Source: an uncultured Clostridia bacterium (GTDB taxonomy: Bacteria > Bacillota > Clostridia > Christensenellales > Aristaeellaceae). From it: a DNA stretch of 14,280 bases. The notes beneath the pieces are model-generated. The model saw only the letters and a program-made list of their open reading frames with translations, searched no databases and was not told the origin of the DNA. Of this stretch, positions 7,804-14,280 are shown in pieces. The translations under genes and the position numbers were made by a program. The first letter of the stretch is position 1; the number at the start of each line of letters is the position of its first letter. Where the stretch lies: contig CAMNCR010000142.1 in NCBI GenBank assembly GCA_946534455.1, positions 1 to 14,280 of the forward strand, written 5' to 3'.

Positions 7804-7819
7804 GTGTGAATACTCACAC
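7804..7819. repeat. Perfect 6+4+6 inverted repeat at the rimP transcription start
   Basis: GTGTGA (7804-7809) and TCACAC (7814-7819) are exact inverted copies around a 4-base spacer. The repeat begins 7 bp downstream of the -10 element, so it would form a hairpin at the very 5' end of the transcript, or could be an operator for a dimeric repressor. I cannot tell these apart from sequence. Confidence 0.6.
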
Positions 7820-7826
7820 GCGTGCC

Positions 7827-7855
7827 AGTATAGCATACTTTTCGGCCCTTGACAA
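7827..7855 (-). promoter_or_regulatory. Sigma-A-like promoter of the rimP-nusA-infB operon
   Basis: On the minus strand a -35 element TTGTCA (7850-7855) is followed by 17 bp and a -10 element TATACT (7827-7832), preceded by TG one base away (TGCTATACT), an extended -10. Transcription should start near 7820. The position, between the GH31 terminator and rimP, fits. Confidence 0.85.
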
Positions 7856-7878
7856 TCATTTTTTCTCAGAAATGCGCC

Positions 7879-7931
7879 AAAAACAGGCCTTTCGGGGCGT
7901 CGCCGGAGCCTTCGGCCTCCGGCGGCGCCCC
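7879..7931 (-). terminator. Strong GC-rich hairpin after the GH31 gene
   Basis: GGGGCG (7926-7931 on the minus strand) pairs with CGCCCC (7894-7899), and after one mismatch the stem continues for 8 bp (CGCCGGAG with CTCCGGCG), topped by a short GC stem with a GAA loop. A run of five Ts (7879-7883) follows, but only after about 10 nt, so it is not a textbook intrinsic terminator. It starts 8 bp after the GH31 stop and lies just before the next promoter, which supports a transcription boundary. Confidence 0.65.
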
Positions 7932-7938
7932 TTTCCGG

Positions 7939-9963
7939 TCAGATTCGTTCAAAAACAGGCATTTCGTCCAGCGGAGCCTCCACGCGGATCGTCCTTCCGC
8001 CCTGCTCCACCGCGCCGCTGTTCACGTTTTTCCAGGCGCCCGCGGGCAGGTATACGTCCCGCTCCCGTTCGCCCAGGTGGAGCACCGGCGCGACCAGATA
8101 CCGTTCGCCGAACATGTACTGATCCTGGAGCTCCCAGCATTTCGGATCCTCCGGGAACTCATAGAACATCGTCCGGATCAGGGGAGAACCGTTCTCATGG
8201 GCCTCCCGGTAGAGCCCGGCAATATAATCATGCAGGGCGATCCGCACGTCGTAGTATTTCTTCATGATGCGGTAGTTTTCCGGGCCATAGCTCCACAGCT
8301 CGTTGGGCTGGCCCGTATGCAGATAGCCGCCGCCCCAGTCCCGCTCGTCCAGCGGCGGAATGTTGTAGGGGCCCCGGTCGCCGTGCATCCGCAGCACCGC
8401 GCTGTAGACCGCAAACTGATACCAGCGGATCAGCAGCTCCTGGAACTTCGGATCCGCCACATCGTCGGTCATGAAGCCGCCGATGTCCGTCGTCCACCAG
8501 GGAATGCCGGCCAGGCCCATGTTGAGCCCCGCCTGCAGCTGCTCCCGGAGCGCCTGGAAGGTGCTGGGAACGTCGCCGCTCCAGATCACATTACCGTACT
8601 TCTGGCTGCCCGCCCAGCCGCAGCGGAGGAGGTTCACAGGGCTTTCCCCGCCTTCCTCCCGCATGGGCTCAAAGAAGGCCCGGGAAAACATCTGCGGATA
8701 CATGTTGCTGCAGGACATCGCGGGCCCCGCGCAGTAGCGGTAGTGATCAAAGTCATACACGCCGTAGTCCGGTTCCGAGTTGTCCAGCCAGAAGCCGTCG
8801 ATGCCCAGATCCCGGTAGTTCCGCCGGCACACCTCCCAGATGTACTTCCGGGTTTCGGGATTGAAGGGATCGATCTCCACGCAGTCCCCCTGGTAGTCGT
8901 ACGTCTGCGCCGCGCCGCGCTCCGTCCGGATCAGCAGCCCCCGTTCCATCATGGGGCCAAAGTTCTCGCTCCGCCGATCCACGCTGGGCCACACGGAAAC
9001 GATCACCCGGATGCCCATGCTGTGCAGCTCGTCCACCATCGCCTTGGGATCCGGCCAGTAGGTTTTGTCAAACTTCCAGTCTCCCTGCACGGTCCAGTGG
9101 AAGAAATCAATCACGATCTGATCGATCCGGATTCCCTCCCGCTGGTACTGCCGCGCCACGGAGAGAACCTCCTCCTGGGTGCGGTAGCGCAGCTTGCACT
9201 GCCAGAGCCCCATCAGATTCTCCGGGAACATGGGAGCCCGGCCGCTGACCGCGGTATATTTGCACAGAATCTCCTTCGGATTCTCCCCCGCCACGATCCA
9301 GTAATCCATCTGCAGCGTGCTGGACGCCACCCACTCCGTCAGGTTTTTGGAGAAATGGACGCGTCCCACCGCCGGATTGTTCCACAGCAGGCCGTAGCCC
9401 AGACTGCTCACCAGGAAAGGAACGGAGATCTGGCTGTTGCGCTGAGCCAGCTCCAGCGTGTTGCCCTTCAGGTCCAGATAGGGCTGCTGATACTGGCCCA
9501 TGCCGTAGAGCTTTTCCCCTTCGTTGGCGTCGAAGCGCACGGTCAGCTGATACTCGCTGCCGCCGATGCAGCCCTTCCACTCCCGGTTGACGATTTTCAG
9601 GCAGCGGCTGCCCTCCGACAGCGTTCCGCCGTAGCTGCGGTAATATTCCCGGAGAACCAGCTCCTCATCCCTGTAGAAGCTGAGCACGCCCATGAAATTG
9701 ACCGTGGCCCGCAGGCGGCCGTTCCGGATTTCCGCGCAGGGAACCTTCGAAATGCTGCCGTCTCCGTTCCAGAAATCCTCCTCGCCGATCCGGATCTCGC
9801 AGGCGGCCTCCGCCGGCGTTTCCGTCAGGGCCCAGTCGCTCCTGCTCCGATTGTCGTACATGGCGGCCCGCACCCGAAGCGCATCCGGCCCCCATCCTTC
9901 CACGCGCAGCGTTTCTCCGCCCAGTCGCGCGATCAGCGCGTTTTTCTCCTGGCTGAACTGCAT
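7939..9963 (-). CDS. Glycoside hydrolase family 31 alpha-glycosidase (alpha-glucosidase or alpha-xylosidase)
   Basis: A 674-residue retaining alpha-glycosidase of family GH31. After an N-terminal beta-sandwich (GMGQYQQPYLDLKG near 155 is the usual GH31 entry loop) comes the catalytic barrel. The nucleophile is Asp394 in GFWLDNSEPD and the acid/base is Asp464 in WSGDVPSTF, followed by GLAGIPWWTTDIGGF and the MHGDRGP loop. The form W-x-D-x-x-E-P is closer to XylS/BoGH31-type enzymes than to the WxDMNE of classical alpha-glucosidases, so alpha-xylosidase or transglucosylase activity is as possible as maltase activity. There is no signal peptide, so it acts inside the cell. The ATG has GGAGG 9 bases upstream and lies 21 bp after glgB, so the two are probably co-transcribed and act on alpha-glucans. 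Confidence 0.92.
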   Translation of the reverse strand: MQFSQEKNALIARLGGETLRVEGWGPDALRVRAAMYDNRSRSDWALTETPAEAACEIRIGEEDFWNGDGSISKVPCAEIRNGRLRATVNFMGVLSFYRDEELVLREYYRSYGGTLSEGSRCLKIVNREWKGCIGGSEYQLTVRFDANEGEKLYGMGQYQQPYLDLKGNTLELAQRNSQISVPFLVSSLGYGLLWNNPAVGRVHFSKNLTEWVASSTLQMDYWIVAGENPKEILCKYTAVSGRAPMFPENLMGLWQCKLRYRTQEEVLSVARQYQREGIRIDQIVIDFFHWTVQGDWKFDKTYWPDPKAMVDELHSMGIRVIVSVWPSVDRRSENFGPMMERGLLIRTERGAAQTYDYQGDCVEIDPFNPETRKYIWEVCRRNYRDLGIDGFWLDNSEPDYGVYDFDHYRYCAGPAMSCSNMYPQMFSRAFFEPMREEGGESPVNLLRCGWAGSQKYGNVIWSGDVPSTFQALREQLQAGLNMGLAGIPWWTTDIGGFMTDDVADPKFQELLIRWYQFAVYSAVLRMHGDRGPYNIPPLDERDWGGGYLHTGQPNELWSYGPENYRIMKKYYDVRIALHDYIAGLYREAHENGSPLIRTMFYEFPEDPKCWELQDQYMFGERYLVAPVLHLGERERDVYLPAGAWKNVNSGAVEQGGRTIRVEAPLDEMPVFERI

Positions 9964-9984
9964 GACCTGTTTCCTCCCTGCTTT

Positions 9985-12012
9985 TTATTCCTTCACCTTT
10001 TCCAGCACCATAGCCGCCCGGCAGGGGCTGTAGATGTCGAACCCCAGGCCCTGCCCCTGACGGTATTCCGTATGATAGACATAATCGTGGCTCACGGTTC
10101 CCGGCCCGCCAAAGCGCTGCTCCTCCGTGCTCAGCACCACCCGGTACGCACCCTCGCCCACGGTATGCGCGTGGAGGAAGAACGAGGGCTCGCTGTAGCT
10201 GCCGTGGAAATTGAACAGGAACAGAAGCCCGCCCCGGCTGAAGGTGATGATCTTCCGATCCTGATCGATCCAGAGGCTGACCGTCTGCGGATCCTCCAGC
10301 AGCCGGTGCTCCTTCGCCAGGGTCACCATCGCCCGATCGAAGTCGTTGAGCCATTCAAACTTGAGATCATGGTTGTCCACCAGCGACCACTGGCGCCGGC
10401 AGTACTTATAGCTCCACCCATTGCCTTCCCGGGGGAAATCGATCCACTCCGGATGCCCGAATTCATTGCCCATGAAGTTCAGGTAGCCGTCTCCGCCCAG
10501 TGTCAGGGTCAGGAAGCGAATCATCTTGTGCAGCTCAATCGCCCGGTCCATCGTCAGGCTGTGATAGTCCTTCGTCATGCCGGTGTACATTTCCGCGTCC
10601 GCCATGCGGAACAGAATCGTCTTGTCCCCCACCAGCGCCTGGTCGTGGCTCTCACAGTAGCCGATGACCTTCTCCCGCGGGCGGCGGGTGGTCATCTCAT
10701 GCCACAGGGCATGCATGTTCCAGTCCTCGTCCCGGGTGTCCTTGAGGAGCTTGATCCAGTAATCCGGCTCACCCATGCCCAGCCGGTAGTCAAACCCGAC
10801 GCCGCCCTGCTCGATGGGCAGGCACATGCCCGGCATGCCGCTCATGTCCTCCGCCACGGTCGTGGCGTTGGGGTTCACCTCGTGAATCAGCTCATTGGCC
10901 AGCTGGAGGTAGGTCATCGCGTCCAGATCCGTGTTCATGCTGAAGTACAGATCATAGCTCGTGAAGGCGGAGCCCAGGCCGTGATCATGGTACAGCATGC
11001 TGGTCACACCGTCGAAACGGAAGCCGTCAAAATGATATTCCTCCTGCCAGAACTTGAGGTTGCTCAGCAGGAAGTGCAGCACCTCCACCCGGTCATAGTT
11101 GAACAGCTGGGTGCCCCAGGCCGGATGCCAGCCCCGCTCCCCCGGCAGGAAATACTGATCCTCCGTCCCATCCTGCTCCCGAAGGCCCTCGCCCAGGTTC
11201 GGGCAGGCATGGCTGTGCACCACGTCCAGCAGCACCCGGATGCCCATTTCGTGGGCCCGGTTAATCAGGTATTTCAGGTCCTCCGGCACGCCGTACCAGT
11301 GCGCCGCCGCGAAGAAATTGGTCACCTGATAGCCGAAGCTGCCGTAGTAGGGATGCTCCTGTATGGCCATCAGCTGCACCGTGTTGTATCCCAGGCGCTG
11401 AATCCGGGGAAGAATCAGATCCGCAAACTCCCGGTAGGTTCCGACCCCCTCCCGGTCCTGAGCCATGCCCACGTGCGCCTCATAGATCAGCGGCGCGGGG
11501 GCGGGCTTCCGGCGGAAGTCCTCATCCGTCCAGGCGAAGGGCTGATCCGGCGCCCAGACCTGTGTGCAGAGCTTCATGGTGCTCTGGTCCATGCTCACCC
11601 GCGTGCTGTAGGCCGGCAGGCGCTCAAATCCGCTTCCGCCCCGCGTGACCCAGAGCTTCAGATACTGGCCGTGCCGGAGAGCGTCCTCCCCCTCCAGCCG
11701 GATTTCCCACACGCCGTTATCCCCCCGGGTCAGGGGATGGCTCTCATGGTTCCATTCGTTAAAGTCCCCGATCAGGTGAACCGCCTCCGCGCCGGGAAGC
11801 CATTCCCGCACGACCCAGCCCGTGTCCGTCCGGTGAATCCCGAAATACAGATATCCGTCCGCGAAGTCGGTCAGGCTCTCCGCACCGGCCACCAGCTGCC
11901 AGCGTTTTCCCTTGAAGCGGTCCATCCGCAGGTCAATCTCTCCGCTGAAGGGCGCCAGATAGGGGTCGATCTGAATCATTTCGTAGGGGGACTGCAGCTT
12001 CTGAACATCCAT
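9985..12012 (-). CDS. glgB: 1,4-alpha-glucan branching enzyme, eukaryotic-type (GH13_8)
   Basis: Branching enzymes cut an alpha-1,4 chain and reattach it in alpha-1,6 linkage to make glycogen. The 675-residue protein has an N-terminal CBM48-like domain (VREWLPGAEAVHLIGDFNEW), the GH13 barrel and a C-terminal beta domain. Catalytic residues are present: Asp334 in GFRFDGVTSMLYHDHG, Glu388 in VAEDMSGMPG and Asp457 in ESHDQALVGDKT. These stretches, with EAHVGM, YYGSFGYQV and NFMGNEFGHPEWIDFPREGN, follow the plant and animal branching enzymes rather than E. coli GlgB, placing it in GH13_8. The ATG has AGGAG 8 bases upstream. It lies 95 bp after the repeat-protein gene and 21 bp before GH31. No other glycogen genes are in the window. 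Confidence 0.95.
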   Translation of the reverse strand: MDVQKLQSPYEMIQIDPYLAPFSGEIDLRMDRFKGKRWQLVAGAESLTDFADGYLYFGIHRTDTGWVVREWLPGAEAVHLIGDFNEWNHESHPLTRGDNGVWEIRLEGEDALRHGQYLKLWVTRGGSGFERLPAYSTRVSMDQSTMKLCTQVWAPDQPFAWTDEDFRRKPAPAPLIYEAHVGMAQDREGVGTYREFADLILPRIQRLGYNTVQLMAIQEHPYYGSFGYQVTNFFAAAHWYGVPEDLKYLINRAHEMGIRVLLDVVHSHACPNLGEGLREQDGTEDQYFLPGERGWHPAWGTQLFNYDRVEVLHFLLSNLKFWQEEYHFDGFRFDGVTSMLYHDHGLGSAFTSYDLYFSMNTDLDAMTYLQLANELIHEVNPNATTVAEDMSGMPGMCLPIEQGGVGFDYRLGMGEPDYWIKLLKDTRDEDWNMHALWHEMTTRRPREKVIGYCESHDQALVGDKTILFRMADAEMYTGMTKDYHSLTMDRAIELHKMIRFLTLTLGGDGYLNFMGNEFGHPEWIDFPREGNGWSYKYCRRQWSLVDNHDLKFEWLNDFDRAMVTLAKEHRLLEDPQTVSLWIDQDRKIITFSRGGLLFLFNFHGSYSEPSFFLHAHTVGEGAYRVVLSTEEQRFGGPGTVSHDYVYHTEYRQGQGLGFDIYSPCRAAMVLEKVKE

Positions 12013-12043
12013 GTCTGAAACTCCTCTCCAATGCAGCTCCGGC

Positions 12044-12067
12044 GCGGAACGGGTCCGGCCCGTCCGC
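12044..12067 (-). repeat. GC-rich hairpin between the repeat-protein gene and glgB
   Basis: In the 95-bp gap, GCGGACGGG pairs with CCCG and TCCGC around a CCGGA loop with one bulged base, a stem of 9 bp. No T run follows, so it is not an intrinsic terminator. It could stabilise an mRNA end or lower readthrough. I see no convincing promoter for glgB in this gap. Confidence 0.5.
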
Positions 12068-12107
12068 TTCCGCCGGGTGATCTGTGCTGATAACTTTCCC
12101 GATTCGG

Positions 12108-13322
12108 TCAGGCGTCCGGCCCGGTCTGAACCTGAATGCCGTTTTCATCAAAGTAGCGCGTGGACAGCACGGTGCCGGCCGCGTCGTAGCTGGTGCGCAC
12201 CTCGCTGTAGCCCTCCGGCAGGTTCGTGGGCAGGCCGTCCGCCCCCAGATACTGGCGGCTGACCACCCGGCCCGCTTCATCCAGCGTATCCCGGAATCCG
12301 CAGTACCCGGCCTGGCAGGGGCAGGGGCTTCCGCCCAGATCCTCATAGTTCACCTGAACCACGCGGCCCGCGGCATCATAATCGTACCGGACGGCGCCCA
12401 CCCCTTCCCGGTTCAGAATGCGCTGTCCCTCCGCGTTCAGGAAGGTTTCCAGCACCACCCGGTCCTCCTGCCAGGTCTGGCAGAGGGTGGTGTATCCGCC
12501 GGGAGCCTCCGTCTTCTCGCCGGACAGGTCGTAGCGGGTGATGTGCCTTTCATTCCGGCCCACGTATTCCGTCTGCGCCCAGGCATAGCCCGCGCCGCGG
12601 TCCGTCAGGGAGCCGTCCGCCGCGTAGTATTTGACGCACACCTCGCGTCCCTCCTCATCCAGCTCCCTGGTGGAGGAGGACCAGCCGTCCGCGCAGGTGG
12701 CAGGGGTTCCGTCCGCATGCTCGAAGGAAACGCCCAGCACCTGGTTCTTCTTGTTGATGCGCTGCACCAGCACCGCGTATCCCTGCGGCGTATCGACGGG
12801 ATTGCCCCTGTCGTCCATCCAGGTGCGGCGGGTCATGGTCTTTCCCCGGAATTCCGTCTTCACGGAGGCATAGCCCAGGGAGGGCACCACCACCGGGCCC
12901 TTCCCCTCTCCGTAGAAGGTCAGGTTTTTCACTTCGTCAAAGGAGGTATAGTCGATCTTCACCCGGGCATAGCCCAGGGCGTTCAGCGCCTTCCTGCCGT
13001 CCTCGTCCAGATAGACGATGCCCACCACGCGGCGCTTGCCGTCCCGTGTCACCGTCAGGCCGAAGGCACCGCCCGCCACCTGGCACGGCTCGCCCTCCGC
13101 GTCATAATACCGCTCCGTCGTCTCCGTCCCGTCGTAGCTGTAGGTCACCCGGGCATATCCCTCGGGGCCGGCGCACACCGCCCCGGTCTCGTCCACCCAG
13201 ACCGCCTCCACGACCTTGCCGTATTTCTCCGTCTCCTGCCGGGTCAGATCCGCCCTTGCGGCGGGCTGCCAGAGCAGGCAGAACAAAAGGGCGCAAACCG
13301 CCGTCCATTTCCAGATTTTCAA
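12108..13322 (-). CDS. Secreted protein of twelve tandem ~32-residue GY repeats
   Basis: I do not recognise a named family. The chosen TTG start (13320-13322) has AGGGGA 7 bases upstream and gives a textbook signal peptide: MKIWKW, a hydrophobic core and a QPAARA cleavage site near residue 24. An ATG at 13344-13346 would add eight residues including two aspartates and has no ribosome binding site. The mature protein, residues 25-404, is entirely repeats of 30-34 residues, each beginning with GY (or GW, GV, FG) and running GYaxvxxxYDxxGrvvxxxYldxxGxpv. Repeats start at 25, 55, 87, 117, 150, 181, 213, 245, 276, 307, 339 and 371. The YD..G pattern recalls RHS/YD and WG-type beta repeats, but no closer link can be shown. 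There is no anchor or sorting motif, so it is probably released or loosely wall-bound. Confidence 0.8.
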   Translation of the reverse strand: MKIWKWTAVCALLFCLLWQPAARADLTRQETEKYGKVVEAVWVDETGAVCAGPEGYARVTYSYDGTETTERYYDAEGEPCQVAGGAFGLTVTRDGKRRVVGIVYLDEDGRKALNALGYARVKIDYTSFDEVKNLTFYGEGKGPVVVPSLGYASVKTEFRGKTMTRRTWMDDRGNPVDTPQGYAVLVQRINKKNQVLGVSFEHADGTPATCADGWSSSTRELDEEGREVCVKYYAADGSLTDRGAGYAWAQTEYVGRNERHITRYDLSGEKTEAPGGYTTLCQTWQEDRVVLETFLNAEGQRILNREGVGAVRYDYDAAGRVVQVNYEDLGGSPCPCQAGYCGFRDTLDEAGRVVSRQYLGADGLPTNLPEGYSEVRTSYDAAGTVLSTRYFDENGIQVQTGPDA

Positions 13323-13352
13323 GCTGTCATCCCCTGTTGCTTTCATTCTGTG

Positions 13353-13368
13353 ATGTGCTGCCGCACAT
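13353..13368. repeat. Perfect 6+4+6 inverted repeat in the repeat-protein leader
   Basis: ATGTGC (13353-13358) and GCACAT (13363-13368) are exact inverted copies around a 4-base spacer. It lies in the presumed 5' untranslated region, about 28 bp after the -10 element and about 30 bases before the TTG start. Either an RNA hairpin or an operator is possible. Confidence 0.5.
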
Positions 13369-13396
13369 GTCTTTATCCATTTCCTTTTCGTCTGTC

Positions 13397-13425
13397 AGTA
13401 TATCAAATCCTGTTCCCCCTGACAA
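13397..13425 (-). promoter_or_regulatory. Sigma-A-like promoter of the repeat-protein gene
   Basis: On the minus strand TTGTCA (13420-13425) is followed by exactly 17 bp and TATACT (13397-13402). Both hexamers and the spacing equal those of the rimP promoter. The -35 and spacer lie in the last codons of the ATPase gene; the -10 touches its stop codon. Start of transcription is expected near 13390, giving a leader of about 68 nt. Confidence 0.75.
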
Positions 13426-14280
13426 GCGGGATTTTGGGATTGCGCATCCGCCGCACCGCGGCCTGCGTCCCCTCAAAGATCAGCGCTCCCACCGCCATCA
13501 GGCCGCCCAGCACCAGCCATGCGTCCCGGGTCAGCCTCTCCAGGAAGAACACATTCCGGAAGAAGACCACCGCCAGCACGAAGGCAGCCGCCGTCCCGGC
13601 CAGAATCAGCCCCCGCTTCCGGTTCAGCGGGCGGCAGGTATGCGCCAGCACCAGGAAGCTGAGCCAGCCCGCGGCCAGCGTGGCCAGCGTGCTGCACATC
13701 TCCCGCGTCCAGCCGAAGCCCGTCAGGCTCATGGCCAGGCTCGCGCAGAAGGCGACCGCCACGCCGCCCGGCACGGCCCGCAGCAGCACCGTCTGCAGAA
13801 ACCGTCCCTGAATGCGCTCGTGGCTCGGCTCCAGCGCCAGGAAAAAGCCCGGCAGCCCCACCATCAGGGAGGAAATGAGCGTCAGCTGGATCGGCTGGAA
13901 CGGGTATCCGCCCGGCACGATCAGCATCAGAACGCCCAGCAGCAGGCTGAAGATGGTTTTCGTCAGAAACAGGCTGGCAGACCGGGTCATGTTGTTAATG
14001 ACCCGCCGCCCCTCCAGCACGATCTCAGGCATGGAGGTGAAGTCGGAATTCAGCAGCGTGATCTGGGCCGCGTTCCGCGCCGCCTCCGAGCCGCCGGCCA
14101 TGGCCATGGAGCAGTTCGCGGCCTTCATGGCGGGAATGTCGTTCACCCCGTCCCCCGTCATGGCCACGGAGTGCCCGCGCGCCTGCAGTGCCAGGACGAG
14201 CTCCTTTTTCTGCTCCGGACGGACCCGGCCGAAGACCTGATAGTCGTCGCAGCGCTCTCCCAGCGTACCGGGCGCGCAGG
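13403..14280 (-). CDS. Cation-transporting P-type ATPase, C-terminal part (partial)
   Basis: The reading frame is open to the right edge, so only the C-terminal 290 or so residues are present. The visible part starts in the P domain (VFGRVRPEQKKELVLALQ), continues to the hinge motif MTGDGVND that binds Mg2+ next to the phosphorylated Asp, then the segment AAQITLLNSDFTSMPEIVLEGRRVINNM before the membrane. Six hydrophobic stretches follow, corresponding to M5-M10. The EGRRVINN and SLFLTKT pattern resembles CtpE/CaxP-type ATPases, for which Ca2+ transport has been reported, but the phosphorylation motif and the ion-site helix M4 lie outside the window, so the ion is not certain. The true start is beyond base 14280; a GTG at 14165-14167 is internal. 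Confidence 0.92.
   Translation of the reverse strand, partial: CAPGTLGERCDDYQVFGRVRPEQKKELVLALQARGHSVAMTGDGVNDIPAMKAANCSMAMAGGSEAARNAAQITLLNSDFTSMPEIVLEGRRVINNMTRSASLFLTKTIFSLLLGVLMLIVPGGYPFQPIQLTLISSLMVGLPGFFLALEPSHERIQGRFLQTVLLRAVPGGVAVAFCASLAMSLTGFGWTREMCSTLATLAAGWLSFLVLAHTCRPLNRKRGLILAGTAAAFVLAVVFFRNVFFLERLTRDAWLVLGGLMAVGALIFEGTQAAVRRMRNPKIPLVRGNRI

Larger units (their letters stand above)
7624..7820 (-). promoter_or_regulatory. Structured 5' leader of the rimP-nusA operon
   Basis: About 197 nt separate the expected transcription start near 7820 from the rimP ATG. In transcript order it contains a perfect 6+4+6 hairpin (7804-7819), the palindrome GGCCCGGGCC (7724-7733), a bulged hairpin (7705-7724), a GGATG-AGC-CATCC type hairpin (7686-7698), the terminator-like hairpin (7650-7681) and the rimP start. 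Apart from an unconvincing 54-codon frame there is no coding in it. I do not recognise it as a known riboswitch; the matches are only visual. Its likely role is control of operon readthrough. Confidence 0.6.

Noticed and set aside
7624..7820. Known riboswitch or tRNA in the rimP leader
   Set aside because: I looked for cobalamin-like and tRNA-like cores and found neither a T-loop nor a conserved riboswitch core; a covariance-model scan would be needed to exclude it fully.
7849..12018. Very long open frame on the plus strand, nearly 1400 codons
   Set aside because: It lies antisense to the GH31 and glgB genes, whose catalytic motifs and ribosome binding sites are clear. Its product is rich in His, Arg, Pro and Leu without any known domain, as expected from the reverse frame of GC-rich genes.
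14165..14167. GTG as the start of a short ATPase-like gene
   Set aside because: The frame continues upstream with conserved P-domain sequence to the window edge, so this codon is internal.

Overview
The window looks like the chromosome of a GC-rich low-copy Firmicute, most likely a member of the Clostridia. The reasons are the gene order rimP-nusA-rnpM-ylxQ-infB-rbfA-nrnA-truB-ribF, strong GGAGG-type ribosome binding sites, and TTGTCA/TATACT promoters. This placement is inferred from gene content and was not confirmed by any search. Every gene I support is on the minus strand, so the text order below runs from high to low coordinates. No mobile element, CRISPR array, tRNA or rRNA was seen.

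Right part (14280 down to about 7880): a P-type cation ATPase cut by the window edge, then a secreted protein made of twelve repeats of about 32 residues, then a 1,4-alpha-glucan branching enzyme of the type seen in eukaryotes, then a GH31 alpha-glycosidase. A sigma-A-like promoter inside the 3' end of the ATPase gene can drive the repeat-protein gene. The glycosidase genes follow with short gaps and no promoter that I can see. A strong GC-rich hairpin just after the GH31 gene probably ends this unit. The two glycosidases suggest storage or degradation of alpha-glucan. The repeat protein has no function I can name.

Boundary (7624 to 7938): terminator hairpin, then a promoter (TTGTCA, 17 bp, TATACT), then a structured leader of about 200 nt. 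The leader contains a weak terminator-like hairpin followed by a T-rich run just before rimP. Autoregulation of nusA by NusA-stimulated termination in the 5' leader is known in Bacillus subtilis, and this layout would fit it.

Left part (7623 down to 1): the conserved translation and transcription operon. RimP and RbfA mature the 30S subunit. NusA controls pausing and termination. RnpM (YlxR) and YlxQ are small RNA-binding proteins. InfB (IF2) brings initiator tRNA to the ribosome. NrnA degrades nanoRNA and pAp. TruB makes pseudouridine 55 in tRNA. RibF (only its first codons are present) makes FMN and FAD. Genes are packed with overlaps of 4 to 29 bp or gaps under 60 bp, which points to one transcript with translational coupling. 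The most unusual coding feature here is an eight-copy decapeptide repeat in the disordered part of IF2.
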